In this document: in pieces, positions 8,482-18,319 of the stretch
Numbering within the stretch: the stretch's first letter is position 1
Layout: every line of letters starts with the position of its first letter
NCBI GenBank assembly: GCA_965214795.1
Contig: OZ243976.1
Location: 1,984,001 to 2,048,000, forward strand
Direction: 5' to 3'
DNA length: 64,000 bases
DNA from: JAJDXW01 sp965214795
GTDB lineage: Bacteria > Pseudomonadota > Gammaproteobacteria > HK1
Program-made: the position numbers and the translations under genes
Notes under the pieces: model-generated
Seen by the model: only the letters and a program-made list of their open reading frames with translations
Databases searched by the model: none
Told to the model about the DNA's origin: nothing

Positions 8482-8694
8482 AGCGATGAGGCGGGTCAGT
8501 TGTGCTCGGGACAACCCGCTCACCTTGACCGGGAATCGGCGCACCACCCCCTTGTCGGCCTTGCCCGGTTGCCCGTACCGGAACCGGCGAAGGGTTCGGG
8601 CGACGAACTCGTCGCGCGCCCCGCGGTCCAGGGGTTGGACCTCGACCGGCTCGGCGCCGTCAAGGAATGAGCGGACTTGGTCGAGAGTCCGCAC
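8482..8694 (-). pseudogene. N-terminal fragment of an integrase-core transposase
   Basis: About 71 residues beginning MRTLDQVRSFLDGAEPVEV and running through RTLRRFRYGQPGKADKGVV to LSRAQLTRLIA resemble the N-terminal helix-turn-helix part of integrase-core (DDE) transposases. Recognisable sequence stops at about 8482, and the frame then enters low-complexity DNA. No catalytic domain remains. The stretch 8695-8880 holds nothing I recognise. Confidence 0.55.
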
Positions 8695-8880
8695 TCGGTG
8701 GGTCTGAAGATCAGGATCATCTCCTGATGATGACCCGCTTCACACCCCGTCAGGCTCACCTCACGTTGGATCAGCCGCCCCCCTTCAGGCTCATGTGTCA
8801 TTGGGCAAGGCTTCCGGTTGCGGGAGGCCGGCGGTCTCGGCGAACATGAAGGTCCGCAAATCGACGATGGATGAGGCGAC

Positions 8881-10164
8881 ATGAAGCTGCTCTGGTTCCA
8901 CCTCATGCCCTATACCGAGCTTCCGGACGACTTCCGCGAGAAGAACCCTTCGGTGTGGGTGGACATCGACTCGAGCCTGTTCGACCCCCGGCGCGCCCAT
9001 CACATGTACAACGACTTCATGGACGAGCTCGAGTTCGCCTCCCAGTGCGGCTTCGACGGCGTGTGCGTGAACGAGCACCATTCGAACGGTTACGGGCTGA
9101 TGCCGTCCCCGAACCTCATCGCCTCGACCCTCGCCCGGCGCACGAGCGACACCGCGATCTGCGTCATGGGCAACAGCCTCGCCCTCTACAATCCTCCGAC
9201 CCGGGTCGCGGAAGAGTTCGCGATGCTCGACTGCATCTCGGGCGGGCGCCTCATCGCGGGCTTTCCCGTCGGTTCCCCGATGGACACCTGCTACGCCTTC
9301 GGCCAGAACCCGAGCCTGCTCCGCCCGCGCTACCACGAGGCGCACGACCTCATCCTGCGCGCGTGGACGACCCCGGAGCCGTTCGCGTTCAACGGGCGGT
9401 TCAACCAGCAGCGCTACGTCAACATCTGGCCGCGGCCGATTCAGGAGCCCCATCCGCCGATCTGGATCCCGGGGGGCGGGTCGGTCGAGACTTGGCAGTG
9501 GTGCGCGAAGATGGACTACGTCTACTCGTACCTCTCCTATTTCGGTTACCGGGCGGGCCGGCGCACCGTGCACGGCTTCTGGAAGGAGATGGACCGCCTC
9601 GGCAAGGACCGCAACCCCTACCGGGCGGGCTTCCTGCAGTTCGTGGGGGTGGCGGAGACCGGGCGCCAAGCGAAGGAGATCTACCGGGAGGCGGCCGAGT
9701 ACTTCTACGGGCGCTGCCTGCACGTGGATTCCCGGTTCGCGGCCCCGCCCGGCTACACCACGGAGGCGACGATCCGGGCGCGGGTCGAGTCCCAGGTGGT
9801 CAAGGCCGCCTCGAAGGCGGTGGGGCGCTACGATGTCGCCATCACCTTCGAGGAGATCCTCGAGAAGGGCTACGTCATCGTCGGCACCCCGGACGAGGTG
9901 GCGGAGCGTCTGCGCGAGCTGGCCCTCGACCTCAACGTCGGCCAGCTCATGCTGCTGCTCCAGTACGGCAACATGCCGAAGGACCTCGTCGCCTACAACA
10001 CGAAGCTCTTCGCCGAGGAGGTGAGGCCCCGGATCACCGACCTCTTCGACGACGAGTGGGAGAACCACTGGTGGCCGAACCCGATGCCGTCGCAGCAGCG
10101 GGCGGTGCCCCAGGCGCTTCCGGAATCGCTCGCCCGGCCCCTTCCCGCGGCACGGCTGCAATGA
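8881..10164 (+). CDS. LLM-class flavin-dependent oxidoreductase
   Basis: A 427-residue luciferase-like monooxygenase that should use reduced flavin supplied by a partner reductase. Family elements visible are FDGVCVNEHHSNGYGLMPSP (about 60-79), the GGRLIAGFPVGSP segment and the PHPPIWIPGGGS strand. The ATG at 8881 follows GAGG. It overlaps the next gene, an alpha/beta hydrolase, by 4 bp. Upstream of a Liv-type importer, the pair may oxidise and then hydrolyse an imported compound; the substrate is not known. Confidence 0.85.
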   Translation: MKLLWFHLMPYTELPDDFREKNPSVWVDIDSSLFDPRRAHHMYNDFMDELEFASQCGFDGVCVNEHHSNGYGLMPSPNLIASTLARRTSDTAICVMGNSLALYNPPTRVAEEFAMLDCISGGRLIAGFPVGSPMDTCYAFGQNPSLLRPRYHEAHDLILRAWTTPEPFAFNGRFNQQRYVNIWPRPIQEPHPPIWIPGGGSVETWQWCAKMDYVYSYLSYFGYRAGRRTVHGFWKEMDRLGKDRNPYRAGFLQFVGVAETGRQAKEIYREAAEYFYGRCLHVDSRFAAPPGYTTEATIRARVESQVVKAASKAVGRYDVAITFEEILEKGYVIVGTPDEVAERLRELALDLNVGQLMLLLQYGNMPKDLVAYNTKLFAEEVRPRITDLFDDEWENHWWPNPMPSQQRAVPQALPESLARPLPAARLQ

Positions 10165-10964
10165 GCCGGAGAGCGGGGGAGGCGGCCGGAGTCGTCACCC
10201 GAACGGTCGAGGTCAACGGCCGGCCGTGCCGGGTCCGGGAGAAGGGGACGGGCGAGGCGGTCGGCTTTCTCGCCGGGATCGGCGGGCTCGCGAGGTGGAC
10301 GCCGTTTCTCGATCGTCTGGCCGAGCGGCGGCGGGTCATCGTTCCATCCGTCCCCGGCTTCCCGGGGGCCGAGGGACATTACCTCCTCGATACCCAGCTC
10401 GACTGGATCCTCGCCACCTGGGACCTGCTCGAGGGGGCGGGGCTTGCGGGCGCCGACCTCGTCGCGTCATCGGTGGGGGCTGCGCTCGCGGCCGACGCCG
10501 CGGCTTGCGGACGCGGCCTCGTGCGCCGGCTCGCGCTCATCGGACCGCTCGGGGTCTTCGACGAGGCGGAGCCGATCGCGGATGTCTGGGCGCAGCGCCC
10601 GGGCGACTTGCCGGGAATGGTCTGTGCCGACCCTGCCAACTTCCGGGCGGCGGTCGCCGCGCCGGAGGGCGAGGACCCGGTGGAGGCGGAGGTGCTCCAG
10701 CTCCGCGCCCACGAGGCCGCGGCCCGCCTGCTCTGGCCGTTGAGCGATACAGGTCTCGCGAGGCGCCTGCCGAGGATCCGCGGCCCGGTCCTGCTGGTGT
10801 GGGGGGAGGCGGACCGCGTGGTGCCGTTCGGAACCGCCTGCCGCTTCGCGGAGCTTCTCGGCGGCGAGACCCGCATCGAACGCGTTTCCGGCGCCGGCCA
10901 TCTCGCGGAGCTCGACGCGCCGGACGAGGTCGCGCGCCGGGTTCTCGCGTTTCTGGACGTTTGA
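10161..10964 (+). CDS. alpha/beta hydrolase
   Basis: A 267-residue alpha/beta-hydrolase-fold enzyme. The nucleophile elbow is VASSVGAAL (about 96-104), the acid is in VWGEADRVVP and the catalytic His is in GAGHLAELDAPD. The elbow reads A-S-S-V-G rather than the common G-x-S-x-G, a tolerated variant. It is translationally coupled (ATGA) to the LLM oxidoreductase, which suggests the two act on the same pathway. Confidence 0.8.
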   Translation: MSRRAGEAAGVVTRTVEVNGRPCRVREKGTGEAVGFLAGIGGLARWTPFLDRLAERRRVIVPSVPGFPGAEGHYLLDTQLDWILATWDLLEGAGLAGADLVASSVGAALAADAAACGRGLVRRLALIGPLGVFDEAEPIADVWAQRPGDLPGMVCADPANFRAAVAAPEGEDPVEAEVLQLRAHEAAARLLWPLSDTGLARRLPRIRGPVLLVWGEADRVVPFGTACRFAELLGGETRIERVSGAGHLAELDAPDEVARRVLAFLDV

Positions 10965-11141
10965 CTCCGCCCGGTCCGGCCCGGACCGACCGTTCGTGGG
11001 CCGGGGCCCGGCGGCCGGTACGAATTCGTCTCGGATCCCCGTAGGGGTTCGGGCCCTGAAACAAGGGGCACCGGACGCCTGTGCTATAAATGCCGCCCCC
11101 CGGCCGGCGTGTCCGGGGCGGCGGGAGAGGGAGGCTCGGAC

Positions 11142-11882
11142 ATGCTTTCGATTCGAGGGGTCGCCACCGGGTACGGCAAGGTGCAGATCCTGCGCGGGAT
11201 CGACATGTCCGTGTCCGAAGGCCGGATCGTGGCCCTCCTCGGCGGCAACGGCACCGGCAAGTCGACCCTCCTCAAGGCGATCTCCGGCCTCCTGCCGGTG
11301 TGGGACGGCACTATCGAGTTCGAGGGCGAGCCCATTCAGAACCGCCGCCCGAACGAGATCGTGAAGCGCGGCCTCACCCAGGTCACCCAGGGCAAGGACA
11401 CGTACCCCGCCATGACCGTCGAGGAGAACCTCCGGATCGGCGCCTATACCCGCAGCGACCGGGCCGGTGTCTCCGCCGACATGGGCAAGGTGTTCGACTA
11501 CTTCCCGGTCCTCGGCGAGCGGCGCCGCCAGCTCGCCGCCACCCTGAGCGGGGGCGAGGTCCAGATGCTCGTCATCGGGCGGGGCCTCATGGCCCGGCCG
11601 AAGCTCATCATGCTCGACGAGCCGAGCTCCGCCCTCGCACCGCGCATCGTCCTCGACATCTTCAGCATCGTGAACCGGATCAGCCGCAACGAGGGGATCA
11701 CCATTCTGCTCGTCGAGCAGAACGTGCGCATGGCCCTGTTGCTCGCCGGGTACGGCTACGTGATCCGGGACGGGGTCATCCACATCGAGGGCGATTCGCG
11801 CGACCTCATCACGGACGACAACGTGCGCCTCGCCTACCTCGGGGGCACGGTCACCGACGCCGGCGCCGGGCTCGCCCACTAG
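11142..11882 (+). CDS. livF: branched-chain-type ABC transporter ATPase (LivF-like)
   Basis: A 246-residue ABC ATPase with Walker A GGNGTGKST, the Q-loop in TQVTQGKDTYPAMTVEENL, signature LSGGEVQML and Walker B PKLIMLDEPS. It is the LivF-type partner of the second ATPase at 15389. The ATG at 11142 follows GGGAGG; an in-frame GTG at 11109 is less likely. It is first in a five-gene importer operon (ATPase, permease, binding protein, permease, ATPase). Confidence 0.85.
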   Translation: MLSIRGVATGYGKVQILRGIDMSVSEGRIVALLGGNGTGKSTLLKAISGLLPVWDGTIEFEGEPIQNRRPNEIVKRGLTQVTQGKDTYPAMTVEENLRIGAYTRSDRAGVSADMGKVFDYFPVLGERRRQLAATLSGGEVQMLVIGRGLMARPKLIMLDEPSSALAPRIVLDIFSIVNRISRNEGITILLVEQNVRMALLLAGYGYVIRDGVIHIEGDSRDLITDDNVRLAYLGGTVTDAGAGLAH

Positions 11883-11912
11883 CCGGACCCGGAACGAAGC
11901 GGAGCGCAAGCG

Positions 11913-12803
11913 TTGGATCTGCTGCTCGACTTCATCATCGTCGGCGTCTCCATCGGGATCGTCTACGGGCTCGTCGCCCTCGGCATCTCGCTCATCTTCT
12001 CGGGGCTCGACATCGTCCACTTCGCGCACGGCGAGCTGTACATGATCGGCTCCTTCCTCGGCATCGCGGTGATCAGCTTCACCGGTGTTCCCTACTTCTG
12101 GGCGCTCATCGGGGCAATGATCATCACCGGGGCGGTCGGCGTCGTGATCGAACGGGTGTTCTACCGTCGGCTCACGCGGGGCGGGGGCGGCTACACCGTC
12201 GCCGGCATGGGGATGATCATCTGCGGCTTCGGGATGTCGGTGGCCCTCCAGAACGTCGCGTACCTGCTCTGGGGCGCCGCCCCCCACCCGTACCCGGTGA
12301 GCTTCGGGATGCCGATCTTCCTCGGCAACATCGCCCTCCCGAAGTCCTACCTCTACATTCTCATCTGCGCCCTGGTGCTGATGACGGTGCTGCACACCTT
12401 CCTCACCCGCACCAAGCTCGGGCTCGCGGTGCGGGCGGTCGCCTACAACAAGGACACCTCCTACCTCATGGGGGTGAACGTACCGGTGATGATCTCGCTC
12501 ATCTTCGGCGTCGCGTGCGCGATGGCCGCGGCGGCGGGGGTGCTCATCGGCCCCATCAACTACGTGCAGATCGAGATGGGCTACCTGATGCTGCTCAAGG
12601 CGTTCGCCGCCGCCGTGGTAGGCGGGTTCGGGAGCCTGCCGGGGGCCCTGCTCGGGGGCTTGGTGGTGGGCCTCTTCGAGACCCTCTGCGCGGGTTATCT
12701 CATTGCGAGCTACAAGGACATCTACGCCTTTCTCCTCCTCATCGTGGTGCTCATGGTGAGGCCGACCGGCCTCCTCGGCATCCTGGTGAAGGTGAAGGCA
12801 TAA
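11913..12803 (+). CDS. livH: branched-chain-type ABC permease (LivH-like)
   Basis: A 296-residue membrane permease with about eight helices. It begins DLLLDFIIVGVSIGIVYGLVALG and holds the LivH-family segment HFAHGELYMIGSFLG (about 34-48). The start is a TTG at 11913, 30 bp after the ATPase. It forms the channel with the LivM-like permease at 14329. Confidence 0.85.
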   Translation: MDLLLDFIIVGVSIGIVYGLVALGISLIFSGLDIVHFAHGELYMIGSFLGIAVISFTGVPYFWALIGAMIITGAVGVVIERVFYRRLTRGGGGYTVAGMGMIICGFGMSVALQNVAYLLWGAAPHPYPVSFGMPIFLGNIALPKSYLYILICALVLMTVLHTFLTRTKLGLAVRAVAYNKDTSYLMGVNVPVMISLIFGVACAMAAAAGVLIGPINYVQIEMGYLMLLKAFAAAVVGGFGSLPGALLGGLVVGLFETLCAGYLIASYKDIYAFLLLIVVLMVRPTGLLGILVKVKA

Positions 12804-12899
12804 CACGGGGCTCCGGCCGACGGGCCGGGGTTGAATCCGCCGTTCCGCTCCCGTGGGGGCGGGCGGCAAACGGAAGGAACGGAAGGAGAGGAGAACGAA

Positions 12900-14177
12900 A
12901 TGAATCGATATCTTCCGAAGAAGACCGGGCACGGGGTACGCGGCGCGCTCGTCGCATTCACCGCCGCGTCCATGGTGGCGGCTGCGTCGGCAGCCTCGGC
13001 CGGGGTCATCAAGGTCGGCGTCAGCCTGCGCATGAAGACGGAGACCGGTGAGAAGTACGGCCAGATGGTGGTCGACGAGTTCGAGGCGATCAACGCGGCG
13101 GGCGGGGTCAACGGCCACACCATCGAGGTCAAGCTGCTCAACGACGAGTGCAAGTCCGACATCGGGGTCGCCAACGCGACCAAGTACGCCTACCAGGACA
13201 ACGTCCATCTGTTCATCGGCTCGTCGTGCAGCTCGGTCTCGCTGCCGATCGTGGACGTCCTGCACAAGGCCGGGGTGCCGATGCTGATCCCGCACTCCAC
13301 CAACTACAAGATCACCCTGAAGGGGAGCCCATGGGTGTTCCGGGTGCCGATCTCCTCGCGCTTCTCGGCGGCCGCCGCCGCGAAGTACACGGCCGAGAAC
13401 ATCGGCACCAAGATCGCCTACATCTGGGCATCCGACGCCGCTTCCCAGGCCGACGCGCAGAAGTTCTACGAGTACATCGAGACCTACCACGGGGAGCCGC
13501 CGGTGTACGCCGAGCAGTTTCAGGAGGGTGAGATCGACCTTCGGGCGCACCTGCTGAAGATCAAGGCCCTGAAGCCCCAGGCGTTGATGATCTCGGCCCA
13601 ATCGCAGGACTTCGCGCGCGGGCTCGTGCAGTCCTACGAGGTCGGGATCCCGCCGTCGGTCAAGCGCATCGGCGGGTCGGCGGCCTCCAACCGGCCGGCG
13701 CCGATCCTCTCCGGCGACGCGATCAAGGGCGTGTTCTTCCACGCCGCCTTCTCTTACGCGGACCCGGACCCGAAGGTGCAGGAGTTCGTGAAGATGACGG
13801 CGGACCGCTACGACGTCCCGAACCCGGACCACGACTTCTCGCAGGCGTGGGATAGCGTGCACGTGGCACGGACCGCGTTCGAGGGCGCGGATCTGACCCT
13901 CGCCGACGACTCGCTCGCCGCGGATCGGGCCGCGATCCGGGATGCCCTCGGGACCGTCACGGGCTACGTCACCCTCGGCGGCGGGGTGGTCGACTTCTGC
14001 GCCGACCCGACCCCGGAATGCCGGGACGGCAACAAGACCCCGGTGCTCATCGAGTACATCAAGGGCGGCGAGGACTACGAGATCCAGGTGATCGGCAAGA
14101 CCACGTTCGGCGCCGACTTCGGCCTCGCGGGCATGGAGGAGGAAGCCATGAAGCTCCGGGAGTCGCTCGACAACTAG
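12900..14177 (+). CDS. periplasmic branched-chain-type substrate-binding protein
   Basis: A 425-residue type I periplasmic binding protein. It has a signal peptide (about residues 1-34, ending AASAG), then VIKVGVSLRMKTETGEKYGQM and the family segment INAAGGVNGHTIEVKLLND. The ATG at 12900 follows GGAAGGAGAGG. The insertion of this gene between the two permease genes, followed by a perfect hairpin, suggests a higher level than the membrane parts. The ligand may be an amide, aromatic acid or amino acid, and the sequence does not decide. Confidence 0.85.
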   Translation: MNRYLPKKTGHGVRGALVAFTAASMVAAASAASAGVIKVGVSLRMKTETGEKYGQMVVDEFEAINAAGGVNGHTIEVKLLNDECKSDIGVANATKYAYQDNVHLFIGSSCSSVSLPIVDVLHKAGVPMLIPHSTNYKITLKGSPWVFRVPISSRFSAAAAAKYTAENIGTKIAYIWASDAASQADAQKFYEYIETYHGEPPVYAEQFQEGEIDLRAHLLKIKALKPQALMISAQSQDFARGLVQSYEVGIPPSVKRIGGSAASNRPAPILSGDAIKGVFFHAAFSYADPDPKVQEFVKMTADRYDVPNPDHDFSQAWDSVHVARTAFEGADLTLADDSLAADRAAIRDALGTVTGYVTLGGGVVDFCADPTPECRDGNKTPVLIEYIKGGEDYEIQVIGKTTFGADFGLAGMEEEAMKLRESLDN

Positions 14178-14227
14178 CTCGACAACTGGCGGCGCCCGCA
14201 CCAGGCGCAGGCGGTCAGGTGGCCCGG

Positions 14228-14258
14228 CAGGGGCGGATCCCCGACGGATCCGCCCCTG
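14228..14258. terminator. perfect 13-bp hairpin between binding protein and LivM
   Basis: CAGGGGCGGATCC is followed by a 5-nt loop and its exact reverse complement. No long U-run follows, so it is better seen as an mRNA-stabilising or attenuating hairpin behind the binding-protein gene than as a classic terminator. Confidence 0.5.
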
Positions 14259-14328
14259 TCCACTCCCGCCCGCGCCTGCGGCGTATCCTTCGATCCCGGC
14301 CACCCCCCTGCACACACGGACCGACACG

Positions 14329-15399
14329 ATGGCGGAATCGGCGGCAAGTCTGAGATTCGTGGAGTCGGTGGAGCGCTCCCTCGCGCGCCTGCGGGAGATC
14401 CACCCGCTGATGCCGTGGGTGATCGCGGCCGTCGTGCTCACGCCGCTCCCGTGGCTGCTCCTCAACACCTATCACGTCTATCTCGCGAACTTCATCTGCC
14501 TGATGATCCTCCTCTCGGTAGGGCTCAACATCGTCAAGGGATTCTGCGGGCAGGTGACGGTGGGCCACGTCGGCCTCTACGCCATCGGGGCCTACACCGC
14601 GGCGGTGATGTCGGTGAACTTCGGCACCCCGTTCTGGATCTCGCTGCCGATCGCGGTCGGCGTCACTCTGCTCGCCGGCATCGTGGTCGGGATCCCCTCG
14701 TTCCGGCTCGAAGGGGCGTACCTCGCCCTCGTGACCCTCGGGCTGGGGGAGTCCGTGCGCCTCTTCATCAGCGCCACCGAATACCTCGGCGCGACCAACG
14801 GCTTCAGCGGTGTCCCGGCCCCCCGGATCGGCGATTTCCGCTTCGACACCTACCAGAAGTACTACTACCTCGTGATGCCGGTCATGCTGCTCGGGGTGTT
14901 CTTCTCGTTCCGGATCCTGCGGTCGAGACTCGGCCGGGCCTTCATGGCGGTGCGCGAGGACCCGGTCGCGGCGGCCGCCTCGGGGGTGAACGTCCGCCGG
15001 CACAAGATGATCGCGTTCATGATCAGCGCGACCTACGCCGGGTTCGCGGGCGCCCTCTACGCCCATATGATCCCGGGTTACCTCAACCCCCGGAACTTCA
15101 CCGTCATCGAGATGGTCACCCTGCTCCTCATGGTGGTGCTGGGTGGGCTCGGGCACATCTGGGGCGGCATCATCGGGGCGATCATCGTCACCATCGTGTA
15201 CGACATCACCAAGGATTACTACCACTACTCGCTGCTCATGTTCGGGATGGTGATCGTGCTGACGGTGCTCTTCATGCCGAAGGGAATCGGCGGGATCATC
15301 GATCGCTTCATCGCGACGCGGCGTTTCATCGCCATCCGCGAGCGCCAGGCGGCGGTCGCGCGGGGCGAGGGAGAGCGGGAGCCCGGCGGTGCTGCTTAG
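14329..15399 (+). CDS. livM: branched-chain-type ABC permease (LivM-like)
   Basis: A 356-residue permease with about ten helices. Family elements are VGLNIVKGFCGQVTVGHVGLYAIGAY and the C-terminal VVLGGLGHIWGGIIGA. Its 3' end overlaps the LivG-like start by 11 bp. It pairs with the permease at 11913. Confidence 0.85.
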   Translation: MAESAASLRFVESVERSLARLREIHPLMPWVIAAVVLTPLPWLLLNTYHVYLANFICLMILLSVGLNIVKGFCGQVTVGHVGLYAIGAYTAAVMSVNFGTPFWISLPIAVGVTLLAGIVVGIPSFRLEGAYLALVTLGLGESVRLFISATEYLGATNGFSGVPAPRIGDFRFDTYQKYYYLVMPVMLLGVFFSFRILRSRLGRAFMAVREDPVAAAASGVNVRRHKMIAFMISATYAGFAGALYAHMIPGYLNPRNFTVIEMVTLLLMVVLGGLGHIWGGIIGAIIVTIVYDITKDYYHYSLLMFGMVIVLTVLFMPKGIGGIIDRFIATRRFIAIRERQAAVARGEGEREPGGAA

Positions 15400-16186
15400 G
15401 ACCGAGAATCTCTCGAAGCACTTCGGCGGGCTTCGGGCCGTCGATAGCATCGACTTCGCGCTCGAGGCGGGGGAGGTGCGCGGGCTCATCGGCCCCAACG
15501 GCTCCGGCAAGAGCACCTTCTTCAACCTCGTGTCCGGGATCTACCGGCCGGACGAGGGGAGCCGGGTCTGGATCGACGGGGAGGAAACCACCGGGGAGGA
15601 GCCGCACGAGATCGCGGCCCGGGGGGTGGCCCGCACGTTCCAGCTCCTCCGGGTGTTCGCGGAGATGACGGTGCTCGAGAACCTGATGATCGGGCACCAC
15701 CTGCACGTGAAGTACAGCTCGTTCTCGGCCGCGTTCGGGACGCGCGGGGTGCGTGACCGGGAACGGAAGGTGCGCGCGGAGATGTTGGAGCTGCTTGCGT
15801 TCATCGGCCTCGCCGACTTCCAGGCGATGCCGGCGTCGGAGCTCTCCGTGGGTCAGCGCCGCCTGCTCGCCCTCGGACGGGCGATGGCGATGCGCCCGCG
15901 GCTCCTGCTCCTCGACGAGCCGGCCGCCGGGCTCTCGCCGGTGAACGTCGACAACCTGCTACGCATCATCCTGGACCTCAAGGACCGCTACGGCCTCACG
16001 GTGGTGATCGTCGAGCACATCCTCAGGGTGGTGATGGACACCTGCGGGATCGTCACCGTGCTCGACCACGGGCAAAAGATCGCCGAAGGGACCCCGGACG
16101 AGGTGAAGAACGACCACGCGGTCATCGAAGCCTATCTTGGCCGCGAGATGGAGGACGAGGAGGTGCGCGCCGCCCTCCAGGCCTGA
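15389..16186 (+). CDS. livG: branched-chain-type ABC transporter ATPase (LivG-like)
   Basis: A 265-residue ATPase with Walker A GPNGSGKST, signature ELSVGQRRLLAL (SVGQ in place of SGGQ, common in LivG) and Walker B RLLLLDEPAAGLSP. The start is a GTG at 15389 inside the end of livM. It completes the importer operon. Downstream DNA is a graveyard of gene fragments. Confidence 0.85.
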   Translation: MLLRTENLSKHFGGLRAVDSIDFALEAGEVRGLIGPNGSGKSTFFNLVSGIYRPDEGSRVWIDGEETTGEEPHEIAARGVARTFQLLRVFAEMTVLENLMIGHHLHVKYSSFSAAFGTRGVRDRERKVRAEMLELLAFIGLADFQAMPASELSVGQRRLLALGRAMAMRPRLLLLDEPAAGLSPVNVDNLLRIILDLKDRYGLTVVIVEHILRVVMDTCGIVTVLDHGQKIAEGTPDEVKNDHAVIEAYLGREMEDEEVRAALQA

Positions 16187-16312
16187 TCGATCCCGCCGGC
16201 CTCGCTTGGTAGAGCAGTGGAATGGCTCCGCCGCGCCCGCACGGTGGGCCTCGTCCTCGAATTCCTGCGGGCGCACGCGCCGGAGTAGACTGGCGGCGGG
16301 GGGGGGAAGACG

Positions 16313-16537
16313 TACCGTGCCTTGCGCAAGCGGGGCAAGTCGAAGAACGGGCGCTCGGACGTGCCGCAGGTGGTGATGGGTCTGGCGCTGACGCGCGAGG
16401 GGTTTCCGATTCGTCACCGGGTGTTTCCCGGCAACACCGTGGACGTGACCACGGTGGCGAAGGTCAAGGAGGAGTTGAAGGGTTGGCGGCTGAATCGGTG
16501 CGTGTTCGTCGGCGATGCGGGGCTGGTTTCGAGTGAA
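16313..16537 (+). pseudogene. IS1634-type transposase fragment
   Basis: Residues beginning YRALRKRGKSKNGRSD and continuing through PQVVMGLALTREGFPIRH, VFPGNTVDVTTVAKVKEELKGW and CVFVGDAGLVS match the central part of IS4-superfamily (IS1634-like) transposases, up to the catalytic Asp in VGDAG. Neither end of the gene nor terminal repeats remain. The match stops at about 16537 and a DUF4143 fragment starts about 30 bp later. Confidence 0.65.
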
Positions 16538-16566
16538 TCAGGCGAGAATGGCGCAAATTATGGGGG

Positions 16567-16836
16567 AACTACGTTCTGGCCGAGCGGCTGAAATACAACC
16601 TGTATACCGGGCGCCTGGCGGAGAGCTATTTCTGGCGCACCTACGACCAGCAGGAAATCGACCTGGTCGAGGAGTGGGGCGGACGTTTGTGGGCGGCGGA
16701 AATGAAGTGGTCGCCCCGACCCGCCGCCGGCCGTGCGCCGGGCGGCTGGCGCAAAGCCTATCCCGACGCCTCATTCCGGATCATCCACCCGGAGAACTAC
16801 CTCGACTTCATCGCGGCGCCTTCCTCCGGCGGATAG
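16567..16836 (+). pseudogene. C-terminal fragment of a DUF4143-type AAA ATPase
   Basis: The frame NYVLAERLKYNLYTGRLAES, then FWRTYDQQEIDLVEEWGG and AAEMKWSP, ends at the TAG 16834-16836. It matches the C-terminal nuclease-like domain (DUF4143) of ATPases such as the intact gene at 46320-47468. The N-terminal ATPase is missing. The stretch 16837-17112 holds nothing I can assign. Confidence 0.6.
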
Positions 16837-17112
16837 CCGAAATCGGGTGATGTCCAAGGACGGGGGACAGTTCAGCCTGCGGACGGGGCCCGGGTGCAAT
16901 GCTCGCGCGCCTCGGAGTACCGGATCCAGCGGCGACACCCAGCCGATCCAGTTCGTTCTTGCCCGTCGCCCGCCGAATCGGCCGGGAAACGATGCGCGAG
17001 CATCCGACTGGCCTTCCAGACAGTGAGATGGGCGTTCCCGAGGATCTCGCAGAACCCCTCTCGGCGCAGTGACCTTTTGTCGGGGCTGGCGCACGGGTCT
17101 ACACTGACCTCC

Positions 17113-18249
17113 GTGAAGGAGATGGAGCCACGCGTATTCACCCCCGGGGACGGGGCTGTCCCGCCGGCACTCACCGGGCGCGAGCGGGAGCAGGCGGTGT
17201 TGACGGGGTGTTTGGCGGACCTGTCCGGCGGCAGGGCCCCGCCACACAACGTCGCCTTGACGGGGCCACGAGGAAACGGCAAGACCGTGCTGCTCAACTG
17301 GTTCGAACGCACCTGCCGCCAGGCGGGCCGGATGGACGTCGCGCGGTTGTCGCCAAGTGCAATACGCACGGAGTCGGCCTTGGTCGACGCCTTGTTGCCG
17401 GCCACGGCCATCAAGAAAATCCTGCCCAGGAAAGTCGGAGTAGCGGGTATCGGCCAAGCCGAGTGGGCGCCGCCGTCCCCGTCCGCGCAGAACCTGACGG
17501 AGCGGTTGATCGCCCGGTGTCGCGGAACGCCCGTCGTCGTCCTGCTCGACGAAGCCCACACGCTTGAGCGCATCGTCGGCCAGCTGCTGCTGAACGCCAG
17601 CCAGGAGGTCCGCGCCGAAGCGCCGTTCCTGCTGGTCCTCGCCGGCACACCCGGGCTGGCGGCGCATCTCGGTGCCATGAACGCCTCCTTCTGGAATCGG
17701 CTGGGGAAGGGACGCTTGGGCATCGGCTTGTTGAGCGACCTGGCCGCGCGAGCGGCCTTGGTCGAGCCGCTGGCGGCCAACGGCGTAGGAATCGACGCCG
17801 ACGCTCTCGACGAAGCGGTAGAGGAAAGTCAGTGCTACCCGTACTTCATTCAGCTCTGGGGTGAGGCCCTGTGGGACCAGTGCCTGGCTACCGGCACTAC
17901 CCGTCTCACCGCCGCCCATGCGGCTGTGGCGCGGCCCGACGTGACCGCCCGGGTCACGGACTACTACGAGGATCGGTACCTCGAGTTGGATCAATCGGGT
18001 TGGCTGTCTGTCGCCGAGCGCGTTGCCGCCGAGTTTCAATCGAAGCCGGCGCTGGCCTACGCGGAACTGAAGTCCGCCATTGTCGGCGGCCTTGGCCCGA
18101 ACGCGGACCACGGGCGGGTGCAGGAGGCTCTGGCCGCCTTGCAACGCCTGGGCTTCGTCTGGCGTCCGCCCGGGCAGCTACCGCCGGTTCGGTACGAATC
18201 CGGCATCCCCTCGCTGATGGCCTACACACTCGACTACGCCCCGGCATAG
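17113..18249 (+). CDS. AAA-family ATPase
   Basis: A 378-residue P-loop ATPase with Walker A ALTGPRGNGKTVLLNW (about 50-65), Walker B TPVVVLLDEAHTLE (about 137-150) and a C-terminal winged-helix-like region. It resembles AAA_16/ORC-like ATPases of unknown role. The start may be the GTG at 17113 or the ATG at 17122; no good ribosome-binding site distinguishes them. It lies between transposase debris and the sugar importer and may be horizontally acquired cargo. Confidence 0.65.
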   Translation: MKEMEPRVFTPGDGAVPPALTGREREQAVLTGCLADLSGGRAPPHNVALTGPRGNGKTVLLNWFERTCRQAGRMDVARLSPSAIRTESALVDALLPATAIKKILPRKVGVAGIGQAEWAPPSPSAQNLTERLIARCRGTPVVVLLDEAHTLERIVGQLLLNASQEVRAEAPFLLVLAGTPGLAAHLGAMNASFWNRLGKGRLGIGLLSDLAARAALVEPLAANGVGIDADALDEAVEESQCYPYFIQLWGEALWDQCLATGTTRLTAAHAAVARPDVTARVTDYYEDRYLELDQSGWLSVAERVAAEFQSKPALAYAELKSAIVGGLGPNADHGRVQEALAALQRLGFVWRPPGQLPPVRYESGIPSLMAYTLDYAPA

Positions 18250-18319
18250 ACGCGTCCGGCGAAGACGAGGACCGTAGCGGTCCGGCGGGTTCGAGGGCGG
18301 CGCTGGGCGATCCCGCGGG

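Noticed and set aside
10467..14468. 1333-codon open frame on the minus strand
   Set aside because: It is antisense to the hydrolase and the Liv operon, which all have clear motifs. Its product is a low-complexity His/Arg/Asp/Gly string typical of shadow frames in GC-rich DNA.
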